Of a stretch of 64,000 bases of DNA, positions 1-27,345 are shown one piece after another. The notes beneath the pieces were generated by a model, which made no database searches, was not told the DNA's origin, and saw only the letters and a list, made by a program, of their open reading frames with translations. The position numbers were made by a program, and so were the translations under genes. The stretch covers positions 4,092,001 through 4,156,000 of the forward strand of contig NC_085116.1 in the NCBI RefSeq assembly GCF_030269925.1. Direction: 5' to 3'. The stretch's first letter is position 1. Every line of letters starts with the position of its first letter. The stretch comes from Bombyx mori. Lineage: Eukaryota; Arthropoda; Insecta; Lepidoptera; Bombycidae.

Positions 1-330
1 CAACCAAAGGGATCCAATGGACACAATGGAGCAGAGGCTCTCCACTTGTCCGGTATGGGAGGAGCAGTGTCGTGTCCTTGTCGGTCAAATAGAATCTGAC
101 TTTTTGTCAATCATTAGTGTAGTGATGAGTCGTAATAGGACGATACGAGACGGTAGACTCGCAGGAGATGATGAATCGTGACAGAGGCCTCTCCCTCACT
201 ATACCCGTTCTGGAGGCAGAAAAAGGGGCTACAACAAACTCTAGTTCCTGTGAGAGGCGGACTCCTTAGGAAATCCGGTTTGGGGCAACCGGCAACCACA
301 AAGCCGCGCCACATAGATTAAAATTAAGCA
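1..330 (+). mobile_element. R1-clade-like LINE ORF2 C-terminal fragment, decayed
   Basis: A + frame reads DTMEQRLSTCPVWEEQCRVL and then VMS and GGRKRGYNK segments. This resembles the Cys/His-containing C-terminus of R1-clade retrotransposon ORF2 (CPxWEEQRRVLV...VMSxKE). Stops interrupt it. Family assignment is by memory of the motif only. Confidence 0.45.
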
Positions 331-641
331 GTGATCGGCGTAGATAAAAAGAATTTATTGATTTATTAGAGAATCTCAAAATGAATCATTTATAAAATGT
401 TATCAGGTACAGCTTAAAAACATCAATAGTTTATTTTTTTGTTAAAAAAATTTGTAATATTCTCAATCCAATGTTGGTCTTCTAATATATTTACCAACGA
501 AATTATAAGTAAAATGTTCACTACTTTGATTGAGATGTAATACATAACTTGTTCTAATATAATAAGTTATTCCATTAAGTTGATTGATCCAATGTCTTTA
601 CGATAATACAAGAAAATCTTGAATTATTTACTTATTTTTTT
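331..641. other. AT-rich intron, nothing recognised
   Basis: AT-rich ERK intron sequence with T runs; I see no gene or repeat family. Confidence 0.4.
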
Positions 642-780
642 TTTTTTTTTATTTGCACTGCTTTTGGTTGACTGGTAGAGAATGCTATAGGCATTAAGTC
701 CGCCAATGTATATTTTACATGAAGTGTAATAAATACATAAATAAATCTTATTACAGCTCTCTGTATTAGACAAATCATTG
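642..780 (+). mobile_element. LINE 3' tail, truncated
   Basis: Contains TTGACTGGTAGAGAATGC, then GCATTAAGTCCGCC and a tail of AATAAATA units. The same arrangement recurs at 15898-16010. It resembles the 3' UTR end of a common lepidopteran non-LTR element. Ends with AT-rich target-primed tails are seen directly. Confidence 0.5.
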
Positions 781-803
781 AATTGTTTTACTTGTACCGA
801 TTG

Positions 804-1015
804 GTAGACGATATCGACGACCACCTGTTGTTAAGTGGTTATCAGATTTAGACCGCAACACGAATGGCGCTACTCACCTTGAGATTGAAAACTGAAGTCG
901 GAATTGTTAAGTAATAACCGCTATTCAGCCCTCAAAGCTGAATCGCATGATTGCTTCGCGAGAGAAACACACTAGACGGAGGATTTCACCTTAGCGGACC
1001 CACAGTCCATTAGAG
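804..1015 (-). mobile_element. Bm1 SINE relic, strongly diverged
   Basis: In reverse orientation the order matches Bm1: GTTAAGTGGTTATC, CACCTTGAGAT, AGCTGAATCGCATGATTGCTTCGCG, then the distal GGACCCACAG part. It has many substitutions and is much older than the other copies. Confidence 0.5.
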
Positions 1016-1193
1016 ATTAAACAAAATTCTACCTCTCTGATTTGAATTAAATAATATTATTCCTTAATAGTGAATGCGGTTCGTAAATATGTGTTAACGA
1101 TATATCTTGGTATTTATATAGAAATATCGGTAATAGCCACATTTTTTTAACTTTGATACAATATGAGTTATTGAAATGAATACCCCAAACCTC

Positions 1194-1438
1194 CCTTTTT
1201 TTTGCTTAGATGGGTGGACAATCTGGTGTTAAGTGGTTACCGAAGCCCTTAGACATCTATAACGTAAATGCCGCCACCCGCCTTGAAATATGAGTTCTAA
1301 GGTCTCAGTATAGTCACAACGGCTGCCTTACCCTTCAAACCAAAACGCATTACTGCTTCACGTCAGAAATAGGTAGGGCAGTGGTACCTACCCATGCGGA
1401 GTCACAAGAGGTGAACCTTGTGACTCCAGGTACCAGTA
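1194..1438 (-). mobile_element. Bm1 SINE, 5'-truncated
   Basis: Reverse-oriented Bm1 3' portion: poly-T, GCTTAGATGGGTGGAC, GGTGTTAAGTGGTTACC, CGCATTACTGCTTCACG, ending ACCAGTAA. A perfect 10-bp inverted repeat at 1399-1426 has arisen inside it. Confidence 0.85.
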
Positions 1439-1440
1439 AA

Positions 1441-16500
<15,060 letters not shown>

Positions 16501-16804
16501 GTCTAGAAGAAAGTGGATACCGCTCGCCCCCACACTGTGAACACATCGCAGGAAACGGGGCGATCGGCGTTCTGCGCGTTCGCTCACTATTGTTCACCTC
16601 TGACCCGACGACCAGGTAATTTATCAAACTTATCGATCGAATGATGGGACGTCGTTGAGTGGAAAGCACTCGACCCGCAATAATACTTAAAAATGAGTTT
16701 TCTGCAGGACCGAAAATTAAAGGCAAAGGGAGCTAGCCGATAAACTCCGCGCGTCACTTTTTTTTTAAATTATGTAACATCGAATGCAATTCTAGAAACT
16801 GTCA

Positions 16805-17018
16805 TCACTACATAGTATAAATCAAAGTAGCTTTCTCTGTCCCTATATCCCTATGTATGCTTAAATCCTTAAAACTACGCAACGGATTTTGATGCGGTTT
16901 TTTTAAATAGATAGAGTGATTGAAGAGGAAGGTTTATAGGTATAATAACATCCATTAAATAGTGGAGAAATCAATAATAAATTACAGTTTCCGAAGCGAA
17001 GCGAGGGCGGGTCGCTAG
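16805..17018 (+). mobile_element. Non-autonomous Helitron, 214 bp
   Basis: TCACTACATAGTATAAATCA at the 5' end, GCGAGGGCGGGTCGCTAG at the 3' end, flanked by A and T. It is the inverted counterpart of 11976-12195, about 93 percent identical by eye. It lies in the presumptive ERK 3' UTR, 305 bp after the stop codon. Confidence 0.85.
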
Positions 17019-19734
17019 TATTTAATAAAAGTATAATCGTGATTTTTGATCACACTTGCAAATTCAAAGGCAAAATAATAAGAATGCGTCTAATGATTTT
17101 TATCATTCCGATTGTAAAAATTCAAAGGTGTGCATGCGTCTTGACTTCTTTCGACTCAACGCGTCCGATTTATCTTATCAGCGCATCTTTACATCGAAAC
17201 CAACGAAATTGAATGTAATGTTGAACGTATTAGTAATAACAAAAGTTTTGTTGGTTCGTAATTCGGGAAACTTGAACAATAGTTTGAACGCCAGAACGAT
17301 ACGATCGAGAGCCTAATAACGTTCACGTCAGTCGAGTTGGCTGAGGACTGATTTACACAAGGTGAGTTTCGTTACTCGAATACGAGAGCCTATTGTGCGA
17401 TTGCTGCCTTCAACAACGACTATCGCCTTCAACAATGATAATCGCTACGACTATCGCTTTCGACAATCGTAATTTTTAGAATCGGGCGATCAGAAGGCGA
17501 AATTTCTATGTTCATGTTACATTAGGTTTTTGTACTATGCGTGCCCTATAACAGGGATTAAAATCGCGATAGTGGGTGTCTTTATCTTGTTTATCTCTGC
17601 CGTGACGTAATAACGTTGCGGTTCAAAGGATGGGAGGGTGGTGTACCAACGCAATTGTGAGTTCCTTCTTATTCAAGCCTAAAGTTGAACATACACGTAA
17701 ATAGGTATCGTTTAGTTCAGTTGGTTCGTAAAACAAAAGCAAGCATATTCCAAATGTTGCCGTCTGCTCCTATTCAAGAAACTCTCGTGGTGTAAATCAG
17801 CGCTCACAGCTGTAACACATTCATTACGCGTAGTCGGTTAACCAAAGTTGTTAGTTAACCATGATGTTGTATTAATAAGTATTCTTGGAGTTTCAACTCC
17901 GCTCTTTGTTTTTTTTTTATTATTATTAAATAATATGTAAGTGATTTGAGAACGAACCGTATTCAGGTTCAATGAACCGTTGGGAACTTTATAGCTCCGA
18001 ATGTTATTTTTCATTTCCTAGACGTCGCTTTTCGAACCTGTGCCGATAAAAACAGGGCTGCCACATTCAGCAAATTAATTATTTTTGTTTACATCAAAAT
18101 AAATATATACGAAATAAGTAAAATGATTAATCTGATAATTCTATAAACAATTTCAAGTTAATGTTTTTTTTTTGGCAATGTTGATACGATTAAAACTACG
18201 TACGTGTTCTGTCTTAAGAACACTGTAACAGTATGACTGGTTCGTAACTTAGATGGGAAACAGAAAGCATAGATAATATTAATGAGTAGTAAACTATAGT
18301 GTCATAGATAGGATTTTTCTGAAATTTATAAACGTTAATGATACCTAGTCTTACGATTTCCGGCACGTGGATGTTCGAAAGTGTTTGTGGATAAGTTTTT
18401 TTTCGAGGTATCCATCATCGTTGGCTTAAAGGTCTCGTTACCGGGCCATAAAATATTATAAAAATATATCTCTCATCGTTATAGAAATCGCAGTATTAAA
18501 AGATTGTTTCGCATTCGTGAACGGTGTACGATCTCCGGCTCATAGTCAAGCCCGCGTCGACGAGAGAAAGAGACAAAACAGTCGGGACTTGATGCTTTCA
18601 TGAATATTTTTAGTATATGAGGGGGGATATATAATGAGAACAGAGCGAGACGGACGATTTATGGCCGTTAGGGGGGAATGTTACTCAGGGTTCGTGTTGA
18701 GAGGGTTAATTCCTCCGTGAAGTTATGCAAACACAGCGCGGCTCTTAGTTAAATGTCCGTCGTGTCAACTTGTAGCGACAGGACGAACTCGTGGGCCGTA
18801 TGTTTTTAACATATTTATGTATTCTGAGATGTCATTAAATAACAATTTGAAGCACTAAATAATTCTGACGTCATCATAGCTTACGGTTCTGTCTTATAAG
18901 TGCGCGTTGTTCGTTGAAAAACTTGTATTCTACAAATAATTTTGACATGATTAAGTTAAGGTTAAGCTAAAGCGCATATTGTACGCCACTGCCGGTCTGC
19001 CGGCCACAGCTTCAGACGAACATCGGAAGTAACTGCGCATACATTTTGATGATTAGACCACGTTCGCATTGTCGAAAACTTAACCGACCGTTAATACTGT
19101 AACATTTCCGCTAGAGAGACATTAAGTGACTTGTACCGACGTACAATATGCGTCCGAGCTAAATGTTTGTTTTAAGTGTAGGTGTGATGTTTGAAAACTT
19201 GGATGTGCTATAAAAAAATTAATTCTAAATGTTATTAATGAATTTACGTCTTCCTTCTCTGTTTGCATGCTAGCGCACAATAAGACGTTTAGATTAGTTG
19301 ATACTTCATATCGAATATTTTAATGCGGTGTTTTAATTGAATTTTAAAGTTAAGTTGTTTATTGTGTGGCGTTTTCCAATCGAAAACGAGTTTTTCAGCG
19401 AACCGAGAATCGGCTACGGCGAGACTCCGCGGGCGACGATGTTGGTCTAATCTGTTGTTAGTTTCATATTGTTAAGACGTTGTTGGATAGCCGATGCTTC
19501 CATTTCATATCTGTTGGAACGTGTGCGGTGTATTTCTGTATTAAGACTTGTATAACGTTGTTTGTTAAAGAATGTTTTAGAATGAATATGGGGAGGCGAA
19601 ATTTTGTGGACGTTTAGCTCGCTGGAGCGTTTCGTGTTTCTTAAAAAGAGTTTTTCTAAGTGTTATTTCGATTAACTCGTATATCGTCGGGCTGTAGTTA
19701 CGGTGTTGCAATATCATAAATTTTCTTTTTTAAA

Positions 19735-19746
19735 AATAAAAATAAA
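19735..19746 (+). terminator. Candidate polyadenylation signals for ERK
   Basis: Two back-to-back AATAAA hexamers about 3.2 kb after the ERK stop codon. A second candidate is AATAAA at 20733-20738. Inference only. Confidence 0.3.
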
Positions 19747-20760
19747 ATGTAACATTATAACGCAAATTATTAACTTAATTTTTATATAGATTAAAAATAT
19801 ATAATAAGTTTTTTCACTCTCCCGAACAAATATCTGTAGCTACAGCCGTTTAGCGTATAGTTACATAAATTATATTGAATTCATCACCGACCCACGCTAA
19901 AGGAGTATTTCTCGTTCTATTATAGATTAAAAGTTTGTCGATCGTGTAATTTTTTTACTTATAATACGATATTTTTTTGCGATTGCTTATTAATTGTTGT
20001 TATATTAAACGAATATTTGGATGCAATGCACGGGCGTTCGTGACGTTGCGTGATGTGATGACAATGCTGCGTGACGCGTGACGTCACGGGATATACGTTT
20101 AATGTAATTTCATTAAACGTGATTAAATGGCGTAATATCAACTGTATTTATTAAAAGATAAAATGCTTAATCGTTATGAAAAGACAGAATGATATTCAGA
20201 ACGCGCCTATGATAATTATTTTTCATAGTGCACTTGTAACATTTTCTCCGGTGTAATATGAGGCATTATTTAAAATCGTGTTCCCGATTCAGACGCACAA
20301 ATTAACAATCTCTGCTTGTAATTCCAATTAAAATGCTATCTCACGTTGATGTGGAAAATTCAAATGAAATAAAATATTAAAACTGTTTTTGGGGTATCGC
20401 ACCGGGAATCCCATGGCGCCTCCGTTTCATACACATTTAACCGATTAATTAATATTACCGGGCGCTGGCCCGACAAGCAACACTTTAATTATTAAGCCCG
20501 AACGCGGCGAAGAGGTCGCCGAGAATAAACGTTTCATCAAATTTTTGATCCATTTCAGTACTTCCTTTAGTAGTAAGTTCTGCTTAAAATGTTTTTTATA
20601 ATCTTGTAACACCATACACCACCAATTATTTATTGTTAAAATATGAGTGTTGCCATATTTTCATAAGCCATCATGTACAAATTGGATATTTGTAAGATCG
20701 TTTGTTATCTGTCGACAGTTGAATATTACGAAAATAAATCAAATCAATGAATTGCCTTGT

Positions 20761-22082
20761 TTTATTTATACAAACGTTCCGTTCACAGTATAATCCGGCT
20801 ATTTTCATAGTTTATGAATTTGAAGCAGTGTTTCGAAATAGTTTGTCCTATATCAATAAGGTGATTTATCTGGTAGTTGTCTCCTACCGTAAAACTATCA
20901 TTTAAATAGCATTTTGAGATAGTTAAGCTGTAACTATAAAGAAGACAAATGCAGAATAGGGTATACTTAATTAAAAATCTATACGTAATATGTACAACAA
21001 TGTATGACAATCCTTTTAAGACGGAGAATATTTAGAAAATATATGGTGTTTTGAACCATGGCTAGCTAGTTCTACCAAAAACACCAAACATTTAGTTAAG
21101 AAATACCGAATAAAAATGTGTACATAGATTACTGCAATATTTGTATAGATAACTGTGAGTAATATCATAGTTATTAGGTTCGAAATTAAAGCAATAGGTT
21201 TGTACACTAAGATAAAACGTAAAGTAGTCAAATAAAAAAAAACGAAAATTCCCTGTAGCTCTCACGATAGATTTAAACCTTTAATGTAATAATATAGAGA
21301 GCGACGGCGTCGGCGTGGAGAAAGCACGTGTCTTGGAGCACATAAACAGGCTTTAAATTTCGTAAGTGTCTTTATTTCCTTAATCCGAACAAAAGGCTGC
21401 GTCGATACGAATTGAATTAGGAGCTAATAAAATGAAATAAAAATAACAGCTTTATAACTAGGGGTTCCAGATTAATGGATGAAGTGTAGTACTAGGGATG
21501 GACGAGAGTAAATGTATTCATATCGATTTTTTCGATTGTAAAAACATCTCGATAATTTTCTTTCGCAGTTTTGTTAAAGCCACAAATCACATTGACAACA
21601 ACCCGAACATGCTTCCATAGTATGAAGTCGGAGATGTTTAAAACATTGCAATTACATCACGACTACTCAGTAGTAGAAGCTTTGCTGTCCCTGGCATTAT
21701 TGACTAGTATGTGCGACAGTAACCACTTACCATTAGCTGGAACGTAAAAACGATGACTAATAGAGCTTGTTCAGACGTAGCGAGATAACCGTAAATTGTA
21801 AACCGATTGTAGTTTGGCACCGATTACGATTATTTTAAAACGGATCTCGGACTCTGCCATCGCATTACGTAGCGTCGGTCGAGAGACGGGTAATCATCCG
21901 CCCGCTGACATCGACCGTTCGATCACCCCATTTAGAAGGACGTCGCCGTATTACACAATGTACCTATTTCGTTTTCCCTTTTTTGTTTATTCTCGTGGGG
22001 AATATGTAATCAGTTTTTATCGGTGGGAAAAAATTTCAATTGCGTAAGCGTACTAATTTATAAATTCTGTTCCTTTTTTCCC
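20761..22082. other. Intergenic, nothing recognised
   Basis: No gene or repeat family recognised. Small ORFs (e.g. 21814-22047) have no family resemblance. Confidence 0.4.
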
Positions 22083-22222
22083 ATACCCGATTCTGTGGAC
22101 CGAATGGTAAACAGTCGACGACGTCCTAAACAAGTAATTACGGATCCTCCCGATCCATTAACTGTGCTTTTAGGTACCTCAAGCACCGATCACCATCCTC
22201 ACCGAACCCATCGCTTGCTACG
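22083..22222 (+). mobile_element. Jockey-like LINE 3' end (family J), left part
   Basis: Encodes PDSVDRMVNSRRRPKQVITD then PPDPLTVLLGTSS, the family J ORF2 end, and stops at GAACCCATCGCTTGCTACGA, exactly where the mariner begins. The element resumes at 23501 with TACGAAGGGCTCGACGAG. Confidence 0.8.
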
Positions 22223-23500
22223 AGGGCGGCACTGAACATTTCGGGAATTAACGAAGTGACACAACATTACTATTTAAAAATGTATTTATTGCTTTTCGAA
22301 GTATTCTCCGCGAAATTTGACACATTTTTCCATACGATGGAACCAATCATTGAAGCAACCATTCCATTCGGAAGTTGGGGTCTCCAAAATGGCCGTTTTG
22401 TAGGCGTCCACAGCTTCTTCAGGTGATGAAAATCTCTGTCCACGCAATTTATTCTTTATTTTAGGGAAAGTATAGAAATAATTAGGGCTTAGGTCGGGGC
22501 TGTATGGCGGATGGTCTAATAATTCTATGTTTTCTTGCTCTAAAAACTCTTTTGTTCTGTGCGCGGTGTGAGAACTCGCATTGTCGTGATGGAGGATGAT
22601 GCGGCGGTTGCAGTTCTCTTTACGGAGTTCAGAAACGACCTGTGGCAAACAAATGCTAGCATACCATTCTGCATTAACCGTTCTTTGTCCCTCAAGAGGA
22701 ATAGTCGTAACATGGCCGGTTTTGGAGACAAACGTGGCCACCATTTTTTTGCAACACTCCGTGAACGAACAATTTTTGTTGGCTTTAACTCATTTTCGAA
22801 CACCCAAACTCGTGACTGGTTTTTTGTTTCGGGTTCGTACGCGTATATCCAGGATTCGTCACCTGATACAATGTTGTATACAGCATTTGAGGATCCTGCG
22901 TGGAATCTTTCGAGAGTTCTGACGCACCAAGTAACGCGAGCCGCTTTTTGCTCTTCACAGAGCGAATGCGGTATCCATCGGGAAAACAACTTTTTTACAC
23001 CTAATTGTTCATGCAAGATTATTTGTATTTGACTCATACCAATGTCTAAAGTCGCCTGAATTTCGCGGTATGTCACATGTCGATCTTCCTCAATCAGCTT
23101 ACGCACAGCATCAACGTTTTCTTGGGTGAGTGCAGTTTTTGGACGACCTTGACGGGGATCATCACTGAGCTTGACACGTCCACGTTGAAACTCAGCAAAC
23201 CAGCGATAAATTGTGGTTTTGGATTGGGCTTCATCACCAAATGCAGAAATCATCCGGTCAACACACTGTTTTTGTGTTAAACCACTTCGAAAGTCATAAT
23301 AAATCATCGCTCTTGAATTTTCTCGAGTCAATTCCATTTTCTTAACGACTAAACAAGTTTGACAAAACCTCGTGACAAGATCTTTTTTAAATAAATAAAT
23401 GGTATTCGATTTTTAAAACCAAGGATTTTTCAATTAAAAAGATTTTAATATGACAGGAACAGTGGAAATATTCCATTTCCGATACTTTTAGTGCAGCCTA
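22223..23500 (-). mobile_element. mariner (DD34D) transposon, nested in a LINE
   Basis: Terminal repeats: on the right TAGGCTGCACTAAAAGTATC (reverse complement of 23481-23500); on the left a degraded match, GGGCGGCACTGAACATTTCG. Inserted at a TA in a family J LINE, whose halves flank it precisely. Carries one broken transposase gene (22286-23337). Confidence 0.85.
22286..23337 (-). pseudogene. mariner transposase, one frameshift, catalytic Asp lost
   Basis: The first frame (23337 downward) gives an N-terminal helix-turn-helix half with GRPKT, WIPHSL (residues 121-126) and SGDESW with the first catalytic Asp (160). After VAKK in a run of seven A the frame shifts by one missing base and continues in the second frame from MVATFVSKTGHV. 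That half has HHDN with the second Asp (54), but 35 residues on, where mariner has the third Asp (SPDLxPxD), it reads SPNY with Tyr 89. Ends FRGEYFEKQ then stop. Family role: cut-and-paste DDD transposase binding the terminal repeats in the nucleus. This copy should be inactive for two separate reasons. Confidence 0.9.
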
Positions 23501-23715
23501 GTACGAAGGGCTCGACGAGTAAATTAACCCATAGACACACCCCACTAAGTTTCTCGCTGGATCTTCTCAGTGGGTCGAGTTTCTGATCCGATGGTAGATC
23601 CTGCGAAGCACTGCTCTTGTTAGGGCCAGTGTTAGCAACACTCCCGGTTTGAGCCCCGTGAGCTCACCTACACGTCAAGGAGAAGCTGAAATAGCCTCTC
23701 AAGGCTATCAGTATA
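23501..23715 (+). mobile_element. Jockey-like LINE 3' end (family J), right part
   Basis: Resumes the LINE interrupted by the mariner: GAAGGGCTCGACGAGTAAAT, TTCTCGCTGGATCTTCTCAG, GATGGTAGATCCTGCGAAGC and GCCTCTCAAGGCTATCA. Confidence 0.8.
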
Positions 23716-24724
23716 GTTTCTTTTTTCCCGGCGCTAGTTTGAGTAGGTATATGTTTTTCTAAAAAAAACGGCTTCGAAAGCATATATTACAATAGACAGC
23801 GGCAAAGCTGTCTGTGACGACTACTTTTCCTCGTGTAGGTCGTATTCACATTGGACTATGTAGGCAGTAAACAATCAAACCCAAATAGCATCAACAATAA
23901 AGGGTTATTTTTACCGAGCTCCCACTGGTGTACGAACTTACAACATCTTGTCTGCATACTTTTTATTTCAGGATGATTCTCTTACTAAAGGCTTCAATAT
24001 GCATAGTACGTAGACTTGAGGATAAATATGAACCTCAAATGCTCATTAGGATCTAGTTAATAATAATTAAAAAAACTAAGTCCAGTTGAGATGTCACTTG
24101 GGTGAGGCTATTTTGTATTTTACTGAACTAATGAGGCGATAACTCATCGAATGACACTACTTAAATCAAAATTTTCAAATAGGTGAACTCTCAGCCAATT
24201 GATTTTAGCACTTATTAGAGATGGATAAAGCCACCGACAGTTTGGAGCATCTGAGTCAACGGCGGTACTTCTTTGTAATTTGGACCGTATGTTTCATGGG
24301 GAGCGCTTTAGCTACGCCCTTGATATTGATATTATGGCGTCCTTGAACGACAATACCCACTAACCATCATACAAAGATAATAGATAAAAACACCACAACG
24401 TGATTTACCGTCCACCTTGATACAAAAAACAGCTAAGCTGTGTAAAACAAGAAATGAAACCCAGTGCTCTCAATTTCGAGGATGTAAGTAAGGATTCAGA
24501 GACAAACGAAGTAGAACGAGTAACGAAATCAAATGCCGGCTGTTGTTTTTGGAAGTTTGTAACTCGAGACCAATTGAATGATGATATTATCCATTTTAAC
24601 TCGGCAGCTTCTTAAACGATTTATAATGAGAAAAGTTTTGTTTATTGAGCGAGCGAAATGTTTTGTAAAGTTTATTGTTGTTTATTTTCTCAATACGAGT
24701 GACCCGGGATTCTTAGTTCATACT
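23716..24724. other. Intergenic, nothing recognised
   Basis: No ORF or repeat family that I can support. Confidence 0.45.
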
Positions 24725-24726
24725 TA

Positions 24727-26032
24727 CCTAGTCAGGTCATAAATTCTGTCACATGTTTAATGTAAAATAATTGAAACAAGTTTATTCATTATGTAACCAT
24801 TCATATACCAAAATGAACTTAACAAAACATAGATTTTTATGACACTAAAGTTTATTCAAAATGACCTCCGTGATTTTGAATACAGGCCTTCAATCTGCGC
24901 GGCCAGTCGTCTATCGCAGCACGAACGAGGTCCATGTCAATATCGGCGGCTGCCATAATCAAGGATGTCTTCAGTGACTCCAATTTGGGATGAAGCTTTG
25001 AGCACGCCTTTTCCTCCAAGTGTTGCCATATCTTGTAATCTAACGGATTCAAATCTGGACTGGAGGAGGGCCAGTCTTCGTGCCGGATGAAGTCGATTTC
25101 ACGCGCCGCCAGCCAGTCTTGTGTGCTCTTCGCTCTATGAGCTGGCGCCGAATCTTGTTGGAATACCCAGTGCCTGTTATTGAACATGATATGAGAAACA
25201 GGTTCCACAAGGTTCGTCAGGACTGTATTTTGATACACAACTGCATTTGTTTTTACACCTTTCTCACAAAAATGTACCTCTGTTAAGCCCCAATAAGAAA
25301 CTCCCAACCATACCATGGGCGAGGATGGAAAATGACCTCGTTGGACACGCGGAATACGGTTGCTCGCTTCTTCACTACTGTGTGCGTACACCTTATCATT
25401 TTGTTTGTTGTAGCTCTCTTCTACGGTAAGAATTTTTTCATCCGAAAAAAGAATTTCCCGATATTTTTTTCCCGCGTACCGCTTCAACAAAGCGCGGCAT
25501 CTCTTCAGTCTCAGGTCCATTAGACGAGCATTCAAACGATGTCCTGTTTTTCTTCGATATGCCCGAAGCCCTAAGTCTTCATTTAACACCCTTTTCACCG
25601 TGGTTCTGCTTAACCCCATCTGAAGGGCCAACAGTTTCTGCTTACGTTTGGGATTTCTTGAATTCGCGCCTTCACATCTTTTATCACTGCTGGAGTCCTA
25701 ACAGACCGAGGGCGACCACTTCTTGACTTGTCATCTACACTAGAGTCTTCATTGTATCGTTTGATGGTACGATAAACGAATCTTTTGGTTATATTCAAAT
25801 TTTTCAGTATGTTAAAAATTTGAATTGGCGCGTAACCGCAACGATGCAACGCAATAACTGCAACACGGTCTTCTTTAAGCGTCCACTCCATATTTAAAAA
25901 TGAGTAAAATTCTAAAAATATACATTTTTATTTTCATGAACAATTCGAAATTCGAAATCAATAAACTTTTTTGTGGCCAGCATTCTAAAAGAAAAGTTTT
26001 TACTGTGTGACAATACTTATGACCTGACTAGG
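24727..26032 (-). mobile_element. maT (DD37D Tc1/mariner) transposon, copy 1
   Basis: 1306 bp between TA dinucleotides (24725-24726 and 26033-26034). Terminal inverted repeats: CCTAGTCAGGTCATAA then CTGTCACA on the left; reverse complement CCTAGTCAGGTCATAA then TTGTCACA on the right. Carries one transposase gene. A second copy is at 52836-54506. maT elements were first recognised in Bombyx. Confidence 0.92.
24852..25891 (-). pseudogene. maT-type transposase, single-base frameshift
   Basis: Starts MEWTLKEDRVAVIALHRCGY, with a paired-like DNA-binding domain and a GRPR segment. A one-base loss in an A run (CAAGAAAT; copy 2 has CAAAGAAAT) breaks the frame near codon 76. The rest is open to the stop at IQNHGGHFE. 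In this second frame the triad is SDEK Asp 64, QQDSAPAH Asp 160 and PDLNPLD Asp 198: spacing of 37 between the last two defines DD37D. The triad is intact, so only the frameshift disables it. Confidence 0.93.
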
Positions 26033-26104
26033 TAATTATACTGTATCTGATGTAAGAAAAGGGCGTCTAAAAAGTTTTTAAATAAATTTTATTTAACAAG
26101 AATT

Positions 26105-27010
26105 TTTGATTTCGTTTTTGTCAGGAGGAATTCGCGGGACTTCTGCCCACCACTGGGGATGGCGGGGGCATGTCGGAGTCGAACCGACTAAAACCTCCTG
26201 TCGTTCAAAACCCACGTCCGAGCCTCGCATGATACAGAACTCATGAAAAGGCAAAGGAGGGAGAGTGAAGCGTTATTGCGGATTACATCTCCGTCCCCCT
26301 CGGAACGCTGGACCGGCGATCGTCGGCGACACGACCACCAGCCCTCTCGGTCGACAGGCTATCCGAAGTCCGCCTAGATGGCGACGGTTGCAGTAGACTA
26401 TCCCACGGAATAATCCGCTAGGCCAGCACCAGCGTGGGTCGAGGATAGCCGGCCTTCTATCACCCGGAATGGCGTGCAGAGCAGCTTGCACGTCGTCTTC
26501 TTAGGCTCCCCTCGCCGGATGGTAGACCGACATGTGAGGGGACCCGAAACACTTAGAGGGCCAGGGCTTGGGTGAGATCCGACTCCCTGGCCCCCGCTCT
26601 ACGGCGGTGGACTTGTGCGTCTCTCACACGCCCCGTCACCTCCTTCTGCGAGATGGTGCACTCGCACAGCCTTCCACGACTCTTCGTCGCCGAGCATCGA
26701 TGCTACAACACTCGGCAACGACAAGTGGTTTCATATTTTTGCGACGAGGACACGGCTCTACCCCTCCCATTTGGGCCAGACCCAAGGGAGCGTCCCAGCC
26801 AGTACACATGCCGAGATGGTGCGATAGCTACGGATGACCCTGACCGCGATGATGCGTTGCGGCTGTTGCAGCAGCTTCGCCATTCCCACGGCTAGGGACT
26901 GGTTCCCACATGGGCGCCCCGTATAAGGCCATTGATCGCACCACCTCTGTATAAACGCGGCGCGTCACCTGCTCAGGCCCCCCGACGTTGGGAAGATGCT
27001 GGCTTAACGG
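26105..27010 (-). mobile_element. R1-clade-like LINE fragment, reverse, GC-rich
   Basis: The minus strand contains CECTISQKEVTGRVREA-like coding, the C-terminal segment of R1-clade ORF2, followed by a GC-rich tail. Open frames here (26273-26491 minus, 26568-26895 plus) are disrupted or antisense pieces. Related to 44875-45470. Confidence 0.6.
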
Positions 27011-27139
27011 ACCAAGAATTTTTTATAAGGTATTTCTGTCAGTCTTTGATCAGTGTGTGATGTTAGTGATGACATGATGGTGGAAAACCTTCAAGCAACT
27101 CAATGAGCAAGAGAGATGGCTAAGATCTTAGTTTTCCTG

Positions 27140-27345
27140 CGAAATACGAATAAAGAATGAGGAGATTCCCAGGAGAACCGTGGTAGCCGACTTTATTGTT
27201 ATTATATTAAACCTTTCTCGAGTGGCAACCGCGCACCGGAAGACGTAGCGCGGGTGCGTTCCCCATAAGGCTTAGGTCGGGGGGGGTACGGTAGGGGGAG
27301 CTATATCCAGCAGTGGACGTCTGTAGACTGATGATGACCCGTGTT
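27140..27345 (+). mobile_element. RTE-like LINE pol C-terminal relic
   Basis: The + frames give NEEIPRRTVVAD, then EWQPRTGRRSAG and a final CAGCAGTGGACGTC (QQWTS). These are the conserved C-terminal motifs of RTE-type pol (RNEEIRRRTKVADI, W.PRTGRRSxGRPP, QQWTS), with an internal deletion between them. Compare 43560-44010. Confidence 0.6.

Larger units (their letters stand above)
16501..20760 (+). other. Probable long 3' UTR of ERK
   Basis: About 4.2 kb after the stop codon without a convincing ORF. Apart from one small Helitron (16805-17018) I recognise no transposon, in contrast to every other stretch of comparable length here, which suggests transcribed and constrained sequence. AATAAA signals occur at 19735-19746 (two in tandem) and 20733-20738, the latter followed by a T-rich stretch. 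The true 3' end cannot be fixed without transcript data. Confidence 0.5.

Noticed and set aside
22559..23032. 157-codon and 108-codon plus-strand ORFs
   Set aside because: Antisense to the mariner transposase.
26568..26895. Overlapping GC-rich ORFs on the plus strand
   Set aside because: They overlap in several frames within an R1-like LINE relic and have no family resemblance of their own.
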